Shown piece after piece: positions 47,701 to 59,260 of a stretch of DNA of 64,000 nt. Under the pieces are notes generated by a model. It did not search any database, had not been told where the DNA came from, and saw only the letters and a program-made list of their open reading frames with translations. Source of the DNA: Brachionus koreanus. Lineage: Eukaryota; Rotifera; Eurotatoria; Ploima; Brachionidae. Both the position numbers and the translations under genes were made by a program. Location of the stretch: NCBI GenBank assembly GCA_016987375.1, contig PJRA01000272.1, positions 1,423,102 to 1,487,101 of the forward strand, in the 5' to 3' direction. Each line of letters opens with the position of its first letter. The stretch's first letter is position 1.

Positions 47701-48406
47701 AACATACGGAATGCAGCAAAAAGACTTGGCCAATTGGCTAATTGACATCGTAATTCCGTCTCATGTAATTAGTCATGTGAAAGAGAAAAAACAATATTCA
47801 ATGAATTACGAATGCGTTGGAGTGTTATTTGTTAGTTTGTGTAATTTTTCTGAATTTTTCGAAGAGTCGTATGAAGGAGGCAGGGAACTATTGCGCGTGC
47901 TAAATGAAATATCAATTGATTTTGATCGATTGCTCGACGAGCCAAAGTATAAAGAGATAGAAAAAATAAAATCAATCGGTTCTACTTTTATGATAGCCTC
48001 TGGGCTAAAAATGGACAATCAAAACTCGGATATATCTCATTTATACGATTTGGTCGATTTTGCTCTAGAAATGAAGGAAAAACTCGAATCTTTCAATCTC
48101 GAGGCAATGTCTGTATGTCATTTTAAATTTCAAATGAAAATGGGCTTTAATTGTGGTCCTTTGACTGCTGGTGTAATTGGAACTGATAGACTATTGTATG
48201 ACATTTGGGGTGATACTGTTAATGTTGCGTCTAGAATGGATTCTACTGGCCAAGCAGGTCTATTGCAAACCCCAGAAAAAGCTGCCAAATTGCTTGGTGA
48301 TGATTACAAGTTCTATCAACGAGGACTTGTTCAAATTAAGGGAAAGGATAAAATGATGACATATTTTTTGGATCCTAACGAAAATAGGAAACACAATCAA
48401 AATTAA
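44708..48406 (+). CDS. transmembrane adenylyl cyclase, ADCY9-like
   Basis: An intronless 1232-residue frame converting ATP to cAMP at the plasma membrane. Two six-helix bundles (TM1 about 115-136, TM2 178-202, TM3 270-292, TM4-6 305-382; second set 725-977) alternate with catalytic domains C1 (about 450-620) and C2 (about 1035-1222). C1 has both metal-binding Asp: LFADIVGF (D460) and TLGDCYYC (D504). C2 has the adenine-site Lys in KIKSIGS (K1088) and Asp in YDIWGD (D1165), and the transition-state pair in VNVASRM (N1172, R1176). The sequence is closest to mammalian ADCY9 (YEGGRELLRVLNE; GPLTAGVIGT..LLYDIWGDT). Oddities: about 65 charged residues (203-265), predicted coiled coil, between TM2 and TM3; and L1062 and S1092 at the forskolin-contact positions. 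Gs coupling is inferred from the family. An AG just upstream (TTTTAAGCAG) suggests a 5' UTR intron. Confidence 0.95.
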   Translation: MNASGSDAANDDSVELVELKRKNYRLSKKIKNVDSQQEEVLLGQESNHTENKFDKLDSNVNDLKVNFSHRKKMSSNKKGLWHTIDNILDLKLKFDSSQLENAFKSSYLGVSRSIYIKYLLFLIVFTLTWLIYLILGNQSQIDIDQVYATVIKYDNEANSTIYVQINETKSKLLENKTLLLSCMLVICLVYLAIFIFLVIIEYKENEFRKIENKLSRQEHETKVNFKLAEKDLKLAMEEVLEKEREYTDLRKKHEQNSARVSKMRNFYKKCAYPTALLVTFLMLGTCFMLFFIQGDQLFVSQTSHFVWFTESILLFYLIYPFQLLIPIIIGPILSIVYEYLALDKQFSNDSNVYLHSQMIIFVFIKILLHSSLHLISIYLKLSIDSIKRDTFMKLAHMNKAHMTSQQDKQITERMIKSIMPPLFTHVFGKPEEFKKNVNRVDQMRPLFIYPVSEISILFADIVGFTRMSSNKTAEELVFLLNDLYARFDKLCEQAGCEKISTLGDCYYCVSGCLNGRRDHAKCCVEMGLLMVKEIELFNKDHDVDVNMRVGVHTGSALCGFIGGKRFRFDVWSSDVTLANKMESSGRAGWVHISEDTYKKLDGKFNTEPGENQSGKATYFVVRESKRETVADALKLSESQNSRRVLNETGEQSTMHSLISKENFFSSMNEENLLALAVKEIQFFQPEVNFLTMQFNSKEEADFQTYLMGLSTENNTWNKKFWTSPRNLLLLSVSIAFTINLCVSSAYFLSFIVTTMTHFKYTINYNTHFLSILIVYSILFVLQIGLLLLFFFYNHKTSQQSNSDSSESQKFAKAKLRKKVLIKYITIYALSLIFLTAIPIYLLGTGLPFLSSLNNYLWTSLLDTDNNIQPTKRLNLFGLYLYFIYTISMVNFGSFVQLSSLYKTILSCIFALIIALCAFLGIDPSIQIAVIKYNQTSEPVATSSFSFYSTMFIKGFVSQNLVAIIDFFLLILLIWFINRQSELMQRISFKYDQEALMKITYGMQQKDLANWLIDIVIPSHVISHVKEKKQYSMNYECVGVLFVSLCNFSEFFEESYEGGRELLRVLNEISIDFDRLLDEPKYKEIEKIKSIGSTFMIASGLKMDNQNSDISHLYDLVDFALEMKEKLESFNLEAMSVCHFKFQMKMGFNCGPLTAGVIGTDRLLYDIWGDTVNVASRMDSTGQAGLLQTPEKAAKLLGDDYKFYQRGLVQIKGKDKMMTYFLDPNENRKHNQN

Positions 48407-48486
48407 ATTTTAAATAATTTTTTCTATGTTTTATAAATTATTGAAGGCTCAATTTTTCCTAAAAAATTCGTATTTTATAATAACAA

Positions 48487-48492
48487 AATAAA
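48487..48492 (+). promoter_or_regulatory. candidate poly(A) signal of the adenylyl cyclase gene
   Basis: AATAAA 81 bp after the stop codon, the first canonical hexamer in a suitable place. Confidence 0.5.
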
Positions 48493-49889
48493 ATCGGTAT
48501 TTTAGTTTGTAAATGTTCAGATTTTAAGCTATTTTTTCATATTTTTTTTCTGATTAATTAAAAAAATCAAAATTTAAAAGGCATTAGTGTCTTATTTCTA
48601 ATAATTTTTTAGACTAGTGAAAACTAAATAGTTTTAGCCGAGTTGTTTTTTTTTTATTTTTTTCTAATTTACTAATTCCAATATAATTAATGATTTTTCG
48701 ATAGGTGTAAAATTTAATTCTTTGGATTAAAATTAAAATTTATTTTTGATTTAATAAAATTTTAAAATAATTGAATTTTTTTTTTTAACTTAAATTTAGC
48801 TAGAATTCAGTTTATAAAGAGAAATAAAAGTTGAAAACTTGTTAATCAAAATAGTCCAACATTTCATCTAATTGTCCTTTAGCTTAGAAAGATTTTAAAG
48901 TTGTGTCAAAAACATTATTTTCGTAGAATAAACCTAGAACCACAAGCATTATTTTACAAAAATTACCCGTTCCAGAGCCTATTTTCGGAGTTGATGGGAA
49001 AATTTATTTTTTAGCAAGATTTATAGTAACAAAAATAACAAATTCACCACCTCTTTTACATATTAAATATTGGTTCAGTTAATAATGATAAATTTTATAA
49101 ATGATTTATAAATAAATGATATAAAAAATTCTTCTTTTTTCGATAAATTAAAATTTTCTAAAAAAAATATTTAAATTAAAATACTGCAAAGTGCATCATA
49201 GTTTTTTTCACCTTTTTTACATAAAATATTAACAAGATTTTAATTGATTATTGCTTAGATTTTCTAAAAAAATAAAGTTAAAATTTTATTTTTGTAAATT
49301 TTAATTTATCAAAAAAGGAAAAGTTGTTTTTTGTATTTGAATTACACAATATCAATATCTAGTGGAAGGTAAAAATCTTTTAAAAGTAAGAAAAAAAGTT
49401 TCGTTAAAAAATTTGTAGTGGCTGAATAGATCAGGTAGAATATGCATTAGCAACATCAAGATAAATATTCACCAATTATCATTTGACCTTTACACCTCAC
49501 AATCGACGATATATCCTCACCTTAATTTGATTTACAAAGCTAGCAGGTGTTGACTGGTTGTTTTACATTATTTGACATATTTCTATATTCAACGATTGCC
49601 TTGAAATTTTTAGGGAACTAAAATTTGTTGATCATTACCTAAGATTAGATGCAATATTTTTTAAATTTACAAAAGTTCAAGTTCGAACTTTAAATTCTGG
49701 TACTAGCAACGCTTTTTTATCGATTCGAGTTTCTTCAGTACCAGTTTGACAATTTTTTTCAATATCTGGTTATATCAACCGATCACATAGGTAAAGATTA
49801 ACTGCCAAAAACTTAAAGACAACTTTATCGGTTAGTAACATGGATTTAATAGGGAACTTTTTTATTTTAAGCAAAAGAAAATCTTTAAA

Positions 49890-49975
49890 ATTAAAATTAA
49901 AGTCCGAACTTGGACTTGACTTGAGACTTTTGAATTTTAAACAACTCTGGTTGGATCCAATTCAACCAGCTCAGG
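49890..49975. repeat. CAAGTC/ACTTG-rich dispersed repeat, second copy
   Basis: Shares AATTAAAGTC, GGACTTGACTTGAGACTT and ACAACTCTGG with the reverse complement of 14131-14230, in order but with gaps. Probably a short dispersed repeat of unknown type. Confidence 0.35.
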
Positions 49976-50564
49976 TATGATATTTTAATAGAACCTTTAA
50001 TAAAAAGATGATTTATCACTCAAGATATTTTTTCAAAATTCATTTAAAAATTAATATTATTCTGAATAATAAAAATCGAATAATATTTTGTTTATTTACT
50101 TCATTCTACTTCTTAGTTTATACATCTTATCAAGCTTTATTTATTTTAAATGCATATATTAGAAAAAACAAATAAAAAAGATTGAATATTTTATATTTTA
50201 TTTCTTGATAAAATTTATAAATAGCATGAGACAAAATTTTTTAAATGACAAAAGTAAATTGATAAAAATATTATCAATTGAAGACAATATATTAAAAAAG
50301 ATATTCATTTTGTTTTGTGCAAAAATAAACCATTACAGAAAAAATATAGAAAAATTTCAATCATCAAACCAAAGCCCGTATATACCTTAGAAATAATCTT
50401 TTCGGATAGTCATAATAAATTTAAACTTAAAAAAAATTAAAATTATTCAAAAACATAAAATGAAACGTAGTCACATTTTGAATTATTTTATTTTATCGTT
50501 CTTGTCAATTCTAGCTCTAAAGTTAATATAATTTAATCTATAATTTATTTTCTCTATTAAGATA

Positions 50565-52339
<1,775 letters not shown>

Positions 52340-52541
52340 TCAATATTGCAAATCGTTTTGCTGGCCTAGAAACTATTTTCAACATCTAAACCTGATAGAA
52401 TTTTGAATTTTTGAAATTTAAATTCGATTTTAATAAAATTCAAAATACTAGGATAATTAAATTTGATCAAGTCCATTTTTAGAAATATTTAGTTTAAATT
52501 TATTTAAAATAAAATAATAATTTATGAAAAAAATAAAAAAT

Positions 52542-54050
52542 TTAAGACAAAATTTTAACTCGTTCAATTGCTGAATCATTGCTAGAATTATTTGTTTCCA
52601 AATTTTTGTAGTCGTTGATCAAATTTTGTAGTGATTGAAATGATTCTGTGAATAGACAAGACTCCATTCCATCCACTTGGGTATAATGATGCAAATGAGC
52701 TTTTCGCCTATATAATAAATTAAATCTATCTTTGATTGTACTAAATGTGTCTTTGATACATGTATTATTTGAAAGACATAACAGAGAGTATGGCTGACCA
52801 AAAGCTGGTACTGAACACAGACCAGTTTTCCAACCTTCTTGATTCCATTTAATAAAATTTAATTGTGGTTTCAATTTTTCTATGTTTCTTCTCATGTCAC
52901 TAATTTGCACTTTGCCGCGAAGCATCAGGCCACATGCCAAATACAGACTTGATTTAGGATCGCATTGAAGGAGTTGATTTTCTCTTTTGAATGCATCCGA
53001 AAACATTTGCTCTATACCTCGGACTTGTAGATTGACTTTTTCACTTATGTAAAGTGGTGATAGAGAAGATAAAAGATAATGCATGCGCGGAAAAGGTACT
53101 AGGTTCATAGCTATTTCATTCAAATCAACATTTAATGATCCTTCAAATCTAGATGAACTAGTCAAATTTAGAAGCATATTAGCAACTATATTATTCATTG
53201 AATCAAATGGTTTTTCGGTTTTTTTGTTTGCACTTGAGCTATTAGCACTTGATATGATTGTGCTATTGCTATCTATTAATACTTTAGAGGGGTCTCTACT
53301 GCGAAGTGAGCTAGAAAAATTGGTGTTTTTACATGTACTCTGGGTCTTTACACATACACTCTCAATTCTATTTACAATATTGACTAATGAATGATTGTCT
53401 ATAGGCATGACACAATCAGCAAAATCCGTCAGCTGTTTCATGGCCAATACACAGTTATATGGTGATGTGATTACATCATCATCTGCTGATGGATACACTG
53501 CAACTACAAAACGATGTACTTCTGGATAATCGTCAGCTATCATTCTCAAGACAGCCGTGCCTAAACCACTACCTGTTCCACCACCCATTGAATGCATTAC
53601 AAAAAAAGATTCTAATGAATCACATAATTCCGCATTTTTTCTAATTAATTCTCTAATAGAATCTTTGTACTTATTACCATAGAACATATGTCCAACAGCC
53701 CAATTATTTCCTGCTCCTGATACATCAGTAACATATTGACGATGGTCGAATACTTCATTCAAAGGACCTTTCATAATTTCATTTACAACTCCTTCTTCTG
53801 TATCAATCAAAACTGCTCTGGCTCTCAAACTGCGAATTTTTTCGGTTGCGCTTCCTACTGGGATTTCGCTACTTTCAAAATAAGAGGTTGCTTTTGATCT
53901 TACGTCTACATTTCGAAAAAAAGTGCTTAATGACTCATCAAAAACACCTTTTTTATTTACGGCAGCATGCTCTCTTAATGCCAAATCCCAAAAACGGCAA
54001 CCGATCTGATTTCCACATTGACCAATTTGCAAAGTTATGTTTTGGGTCAT
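52542..54050 (-). CDS. TUBE1: epsilon-tubulin
   Basis: An intronless frame of 502 residues (human 475). Epsilon-tubulin is needed, with delta-tubulin, for stable triplet microtubules in centrioles and basal bodies. The N-terminus QIGQCGNQIGCRFWDLALRE and the GTP-binding loop GGGTGSG (156-162) are clear. Isotype-specific matches include NVDVR, DTEEGVVNEI, SGAGNNWAVGH, MNNIVANMLLNLTSS, RFEGSLNVDLNEIAMNLVPF and WNQEGWKTGLCSVP. A Ser/Lys/Asn-rich stretch at about 235-283, before KPFDSMNN, is longer than in vertebrates and explains the extra length. The start ATG encodes the MTQN conserved at the family N-terminus. It is divergent from the SDR gene (465 bp between starts) and convergent with SLC30A7. 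Confidence 0.97.
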   Translation of the reverse strand: MTQNITLQIGQCGNQIGCRFWDLALREHAAVNKKGVFDESLSTFFRNVDVRSKATSYFESSEIPVGSATEKIRSLRARAVLIDTEEGVVNEIMKGPLNEVFDHRQYVTDVSGAGNNWAVGHMFYGNKYKDSIRELIRKNAELCDSLESFFVMHSMGGGTGSGLGTAVLRMIADDYPEVHRFVVAVYPSADDDVITSPYNCVLAMKQLTDFADCVMPIDNHSLVNIVNRIESVCVKTQSTCKNTNFSSSLRSRDPSKVLIDSNSTIISSANSSSANKKTEKPFDSMNNIVANMLLNLTSSSRFEGSLNVDLNEIAMNLVPFPRMHYLLSSLSPLYISEKVNLQVRGIEQMFSDAFKRENQLLQCDPKSSLYLACGLMLRGKVQISDMRRNIEKLKPQLNFIKWNQEGWKTGLCSVPAFGQPYSLLCLSNNTCIKDTFSTIKDRFNLLYRRKAHLHHYTQVDGMESCLFTESFQSLQNLINDYKNLETNNSSNDSAIERVKILS

Positions 54051-54515
54051 TTACCTTGACAACGAATATAATTCTATTTTAAAAAATTTAAATTTATTTT
54101 TTCTTTAAAGTTCATTATTAACTTTACTTGATTTAATTAAGTTTTCAAAATATAACTTTAATATATATTTTAGCCATTATGTTATTCTGAAATTGAAATA
54201 TGCTAAATACATCTTATAAATAAAAGGTTAAAAAAAAATATTCAAGATATTAAAATTATATTTTATTTTAATTATTGTTAATCCTTATTATTGAATTTTT
54301 TCTTATTATTGATCTCAATAACCATTGATAATATTTAATTAAAATTCAAATTTATTTTGTCATCGTTATTTATTTTTCTTATTAAAATAAAATAATTTAA
54401 AAATCTATATGTGGAATCAATAGATTGAATGTTAAATTAATTATAATAAAATTTGTTATCTTAAAAAATAACTTTTAAAATTTTTGCTTAAAACAAATTG
54501 AAAAAAAATTTTTGA
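54051..54515. promoter_or_regulatory. shared intergenic region between divergent TUBE1 and SDR genes
   Basis: 465 bp separate the two start codons, so both promoters and 5' UTRs must fit here. It is AT-rich; I cannot pick out specific factor sites. Confidence 0.5.
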
Positions 54516-55599
54516 ATGATGAAAGATTTCAAGAAAGTTGCCATTGTAACAGGTTCAAATAAAGGCATAGGTTACGCGATTGTGAAAAGTCTAGCAAAAA
54601 AATTCAATGGAATTGTCTATCTGACTGGTAGTATTCTATTTAAAAGAAGAAATTCTTAATTCAAAGCTATAATCTATTTTAGCCAGAAATGAAAGTCTAG
54701 GTCTAAAAGCTGTTCAAAGTCTTCAAGACGAAAATGTTCAAGTTAGTTTCCATCAATTGGACATTGAAGATTCACAAAGCATAAAAACATTTTCGCATTA
54801 TCTCAAAGAAAAATATGATGGCATTGATATTTTGATAAATAATGCAGCCATTGCATATTTATTTCAAAAAGTTAAAAGAAATAAAATAAAAAATTTTTTA
54901 AACTAAATTTATCATAAGAAAAAAGATCAAGTAACAGAAATAGATCAAGTTATTAACACAGTACAGGTCAATTTCACATCAACATTGAATCTGTGCAATG
55001 CTTTGTTTCCACTGCTTCGACCAAATGCTAGAGTAGTTAATGTATCTAGTCGAGCAGGTTTTTTATCAAATATAAAAGATCAAAAATGGATCAATAGAAT
55101 TACATCAAAGCCTTTTTCAATTGAAGAATGTGTCCAATTAATGGATGAATATATTCAGTAAATATTAAAAAGCATTCTTATTAAAATTGTAACTTTTTGT
55201 AATTTTCTTTTAAAGACTAGCAAAAGCAGGAAAACACAATCATTTAGTTTCAAATTGTTATGCTATGTCAAAGATCGGCTTGAATCTTTTAACTGAAGCT
55301 CAACAAGATTTATTTAACCAAGATAACAGAAACAATATTGTTGTAAGTTCATGTACACCTGGATATTGTGCTACTGACATGACTAGTTTCACTGGTCCAT
55401 TAACTCCAGATGAAGGTACATGCTTTTTTTTCAAATTATTTTATTAGTTAAATTAAATTCATTTCATTAAAAAGGAGCTAAAACACCTGTTTTTTGTGCA
55501 CTTTTACCTGAAAATTGGAATGGATCGAAAGGAAAATTTTGGGCAGATGAGCAGTGTGTCGATTGGAAAGATATTAAAAATATTCAGCAAAATAATTAA
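54516..55599 (+). CDS. short-chain dehydrogenase, carbonyl-reductase-like
   Basis: Five exons: 54516-54627, 54683-54870, 54919-55157, 55216-55415, 55475-55599; 287 residues, similar to human CBR1 (277). Predicted NADPH-dependent reduction of carbonyl substrates in the cytosol. The cofactor loop TGSNKGIG (about 12-19) and NNAAIA follow the classical SDR plan. The catalytic Ser lies in RVVNVSSRAG and the YxxxK pair is Y195/K199 in CYAMSK. Other CBR-type blocks are SCTPGYCATDM, the insert after the Ser strand (QKWINRITSK), and a C-terminal GKFWADEQCVDW. The exon 3 acceptor CATAAG at 54918 is chosen because the next AG would bring a stop. A second ATG follows the first at once, so the protein may start at either. 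The real substrate is unknown. Confidence 0.9.
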
Positions 55600-55803
55600 T
55601 TGTTTTTCAACAGAAAACTTGAAATAAAACTAAATAAATAGCCATTTATTCACATTTTCATAGATCAGGATATTAATTGAATAAATACTATTATGAGCAA
55701 TTTTTTAACTATTTTTGCAATAATTCTTAATGAATTTAAAATTTTTTTAATAAATTTCTATTTGAAAATAAAATTTTAATTTTTGAAAAATTATTAATTC
55801 ATA

Positions 55804-57516
55804 ATGATTGAGACTAAACGAGATATTTTAGATTACTATGAAAATTTGAAAAATCAAATTGATATTCATGCAGAAAATTTGATGCTTAAAGAACAATTCG
55901 ATATTGCTTCTATTCATTTTTACCGAATTAAATTTTTGGCAAGGATACAAATTACAAGAGATAAAAATTTAGAAAAATTGACGAATAAAGCTGAAAATGA
56001 TCAAGTGTTTGCGTTTTTTTTACCAAGGACAAATTTAATGACAGATTTAAAAATTTTCGAATCAAATATATTCGGTTTTTTGATTATTGTTAATCAATTT
56101 ATAGATCAGAATGTGATTCATCATCTTAAGTATTTTGGTAAAAATCAAAAAATTTTAATTTTATTTTTTTTTAAAGGAAAATTTTCAATAAAGAAATTCA
56201 ATTTAAAAGGGAAATTTTAATGAGCGGACAAGTACTAAAATAAAAGTATTTATTTAATATCAAAAAGGTTTTTTATTTTTTTATTAAGGATGTAATTATT
56301 TTAAATTTACTTATAAATCTTATTGAAAAAAGATCTATTAATAATGAAGGATTTATAGATTTATCTGAGTCAACAACCAATTTTTTAGATAAATTTGAAA
56401 TAAGACGTAATTATCTGGAATTTTTAAACAAAAGTGATTTTAATATAATCAAAAAAATGATCAATTCTTCAAAATTGACCAGCTGTGATTTCGAATTTAA
56501 CAGTCTTCAAGAAATTATTAAAAATCAGTTTGATCAGTTTGATTGTATTAGAAAACTGTCGCTTCAAGTAGATGAACAGTGCATATTTCAGGGTGGATGC
56601 TTCTATGGACTTAATAGTCTTGATTCATTGTTAATTGAAGGAATAGGAAGTGAGTCGTTTAAAAATAGACTTTTCATTGGAATATCAAATTTAACTCACT
56701 TGGAAATAAGCTATTCATCGATTCATAGTTTGGGAACAAATTTTTTTGATGATTTATCCAAGCTTAATTATTTGAAATTAGAGTCAAATTATCTCAGAAA
56801 AATTTTCAATTCAGCTTTTAGCGGTTTAAAACATCTAAGTGTTCTGGAATTGAATAAAAATAGAATTTTAACTGTTGATAAAGATGCTTTTTCGAATATC
56901 AACAGCTTAAAATTTCTAATCCTGCAAAATGTCATTGATAATTCGCTATTTAATTTATCTTTTCTTAATAAAATGAAAAACTTAGAATGCTTGGTTTTAA
57001 CTAACGGAAATTATTCGCTAAATGACATTCAATTTTCGTATCTACCGAATTTGAAATTTTTTTGTGTATGTTCAAAAATGGTTCCAAAATTAACAAATAA
57101 TAATATAGTTTTTCTAGAAATCGAGAATTTGCATCAACTCTCAAATGATGCATTTTTGAGTTGCAATAATCTGAACGGATTGTCATTGAAAGTAAACAAA
57201 TCATTCATGAAACAAATTAAAGAATTAAGAGTTCAAAATTTGCAAAATATTCAGTTTTTTTCAATAAAATTTGAATTCGAAGTTATAGATGATGATTTTA
57301 GAGATATTAGAAAAATATTTGGGTTATCAGAGAAACAATTTATCAGTTGGAAAAATAACATGATGATGGTAATTTTTTTAAAATTTTTTGTAATTCATAA
57401 TTAAAATTTGTATTTTAAAGCTTTCTAATTATGAAACAAAAGAAAAATTTCTAAAACATGAAATATTGGTTGGGTCTTATCTAGAAGAAAGAATCCTCGA
57501 ATATATGGAAAGATAA
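55804..57516 (+). CDS. leucine-rich repeat protein, unrecognised
   Basis: Four exons: 55804-56129, 56177-56231, 56289-57368, 57421-57516; 518 residues. The first donor (TTAAGTATTT) was chosen over one 8 bp later because only it keeps the frame open through exon 2. The N-terminal ~200 residues are mostly helical and charged, with no signal peptide. From about 215 on come LRR units, such as LTHLEISYSSIHSLGTNFF, LNYLKLESNYLRKIFNSAF and LSVLELNKNRILTVDKDAF. These are the 24-residue type usual in extracellular LRR proteins, yet neither signal sequence nor transmembrane helix is seen. The final 30 residues are charged. It starts 204 bp after the SDR stop on the same strand. The function is unknown; an unseen 5' exon with a signal peptide is possible. 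Confidence 0.75.
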
Positions 57517-57644
57517 AAACATAAAAAAAAATTAACAAAAACATTTAGTAAAATAGTGTATAATTTTTTTCTAATTTGGTATAATTCTGAATAAATATTT
57601 AAAATATTAGCTAAACAAATTTTTTTTAAATGATTTAACAAATT

Positions 57645-57854
57645 TTGGCAATAAAAAAAATTTGACAGCAGTGGGATTTGAACCCACGCCAGTATACACT
57701 GACCAGAACACACATCTTAAGTTTTGTTTCAAACTTGAGTCTGGCGCCTTAGACCACTCGGCCATACTGTCTTGATTAATTTTACCACAAAAATTATATT
57801 AAAATCGATTTTTTTTCCATTTTAAAAAGTTTGATTGATAATATAAATTTTTAT
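57645..57854. repeat. tRNA-bearing inverted repeat, left arm
   Basis: The reverse complement of this stretch matches 58741-58950: near-identical over the tRNA gene and its 80 bp upstream flank (ATAAAAATTTATATTATC through AATTAATCAA), and similar for about 20 bp downstream. The spacer is about 0.9 kb and carries a third copy of the tRNA. Confidence 0.8.
57663..57771 (-). tRNA. tRNA-Leu(CAA) with intron
   Basis: 109 bases including discriminator A. The acceptor stem GACAGTA pairs with TGCTGTC throughout, with one T-G pair. The D arm is GCCGAGTGGTCTAAGGC, anticodon stem CCAGA/TCTGG with CAA, the Leu-type long variable arm AGTG..CTGG region, and the T arm GTGGGTTCAAATCCCAC. A ~25 base intron follows CTCAAG, the position usual in animal tRNA-Leu(CAA). 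The internal A and B boxes are intact. Confidence 0.93.
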
Positions 57855-58059
57855 CTGATTAATCTAAAAAAATAAAAAGCATAAATAATTTAATTTAAAA
57901 AAGAATATTTTTAAATTTATCCTCAATAATTGTTTTGGTCTTGACTATCTATCTTAAAGAATTTTATTTTTTTTACTTAAACATTATTTGTGATGATCTA
58001 GGAAATTTTAATATCGAATTTGATCAATTAATTTTAATTTCATAATAAAAATAAATCAA

Positions 58060-58168
58060 GACAGTATGGCCGAGTGGTCTAAGGCGCCAGACTCAAGTTT
58101 GAAACAAAACTTAAGATGTGTGTTCTGGTCAGTGTATACTGGCGTGGGTTCAAATCCCACTGCTGTCA
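58060..58168 (+). tRNA. tRNA-Leu(CAA) with intron, second copy
   Basis: Same sequence as the copy at 57663-57771 as far as I can see, on the opposite strand. The 5' flank ATCAA and the 3' flank AATTTTTTCTATCGCCATAT are shared with the next plus-strand copy, so flanks were duplicated with the gene. Confidence 0.93.
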
Positions 58169-58740
58169 AATTTTTTCTATCGCCATATTTTCTTAACTTT
58201 AATTCATTAAAAAATGAAATATTTACTTAAAAATAAAAATATATTTTGTTTTTTTTTTGAATGTTACAATTAGATGATTTTTTTGTTAAGATATTAAAAA
58301 ATTAGAGTGAATCAAAAAAAATGCTTGTTGATTAAAAAATAAATTTTTTTTATTAATTCGTCTTTTTGAGCCAAAATACTCACGAAGCCTTTCTTAAGAT
58401 ATGTATTTGATACTAAAATTCCAAACTCTAAACAAATGAGACATTGAATTAACAAATCACGAAGAAAAACATTGCTTTTCCTTGACCAAAGAAACTTATT
58501 TTACTTAAATTGAAATATAAATTCTTTCTATTAGTTCAAAATATAGTTTTGCATTTTTAGCTTGACTGTTGTTTCTACATTGAACCAGTTCGAGGTGCAT
58601 TAACCTATTTTACTTTCACCAAATATATGAAATCTATTTTTTATGAAAATTTTTTTTTTACAACTTGTTCAGCTGATTGAGACTGTTCCAGTCATTTATT
58701 TTTTATCAAAATTTTGAAATTTAAATTACAATTTAGATTG

Positions 58741-58950
58741 ATAAAAATTTATATTATCAATCAAACTTTTTAAAATGGAAAAAAAATCGATTTTAATATA
58801 ATTTTTGTGGTAAAATTAATCAAGACAGTATGGCCGAGTGGTCTAAGGCGCCAGACTCAAGTTTGAAACAAAACTTAAGATGTGTGTTCTGGTCAGTGTA
58901 TACTGGCGTGGGTTCAAATCCCACTGCTGTCAAATTTTTTCTATCGCCAT
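58741..58950. repeat. tRNA-bearing inverted repeat, right arm
   Basis: Partner of 57645-57854 (see there). Contains the tRNA-Leu at 58824-58932. Confidence 0.8.
58824..58932 (+). tRNA. tRNA-Leu(CAA) with intron, third copy
   Basis: 109 bases, matching the other copies through acceptor stem, intron and T arm. It lies in the right arm of the inverted repeat. The 3' flank TTTTTT immediately downstream could serve as the Pol III terminator. Confidence 0.93.
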
Positions 58951-58958
58951 ATTTTCTT

Positions 58959-59136
58959 AATTTTAAATTCATAAGACAAAAAGATTACTGGCAAATTGGA
59001 CAGCATATTTTGCTCTTAAGTTATAAATTGAAATTCAAGCTGAAGTACTGGACTATAAAGTAAAAAGCTTTTCAAAACCTATATTTGACCAGTTAATGCA
59101 TAACGGCTAAGAAAAATGAATAAGTCTTAAAGAAAT
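58959..59136. repeat. inverted repeat flanking BBS4, left arm
   Basis: AATTTTAAATTCATAAGACA through CTAAGAAAA reappears as its exact reverse complement at 62003-62187. It continues past a 7-8 base indel through ATGAATAAGTCTTAAAGAAA. About 2.9 kb lie between the arms, including all of BBS4. Confidence 0.85.
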
Positions 59137-59260
59137 ATTATTTATCGCCAAAATTGGTTAATTTTATTTTTTACGAAAATATTTATTTTAATTAAAATTT
59201 TATTTTGAACTGACATTTATTTTATTTAATCATGATGTTGCAAAAAAAAAAATGCTTTGA

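Larger units (their letters stand above)
48407..50564. other. 2.2 kb intergenic region
   Basis: Contains the cyclase 3' UTR and the SLC30A7 promoter. AATAAA occurs at 48487-48492. A repeat-like CAAGTC-rich stretch lies at 49890-49975. A 61-codon Lys/Ile/Asn-rich frame at 50205-50390 is not convincing. Confidence 0.6.

Noticed and set aside
57477..57713. 78-codon minus-strand frame reaching into the tRNA
   Set aside because: Its N-terminal part is tRNA-Leu sequence translated by chance; the same peptide arises at 58830 and 62760.
58830..59063. 77-codon frame starting MAEWSKAPDSS
   Set aside because: A chance translation of the tRNA-Leu gene and its flank, repeated wherever the tRNA is.
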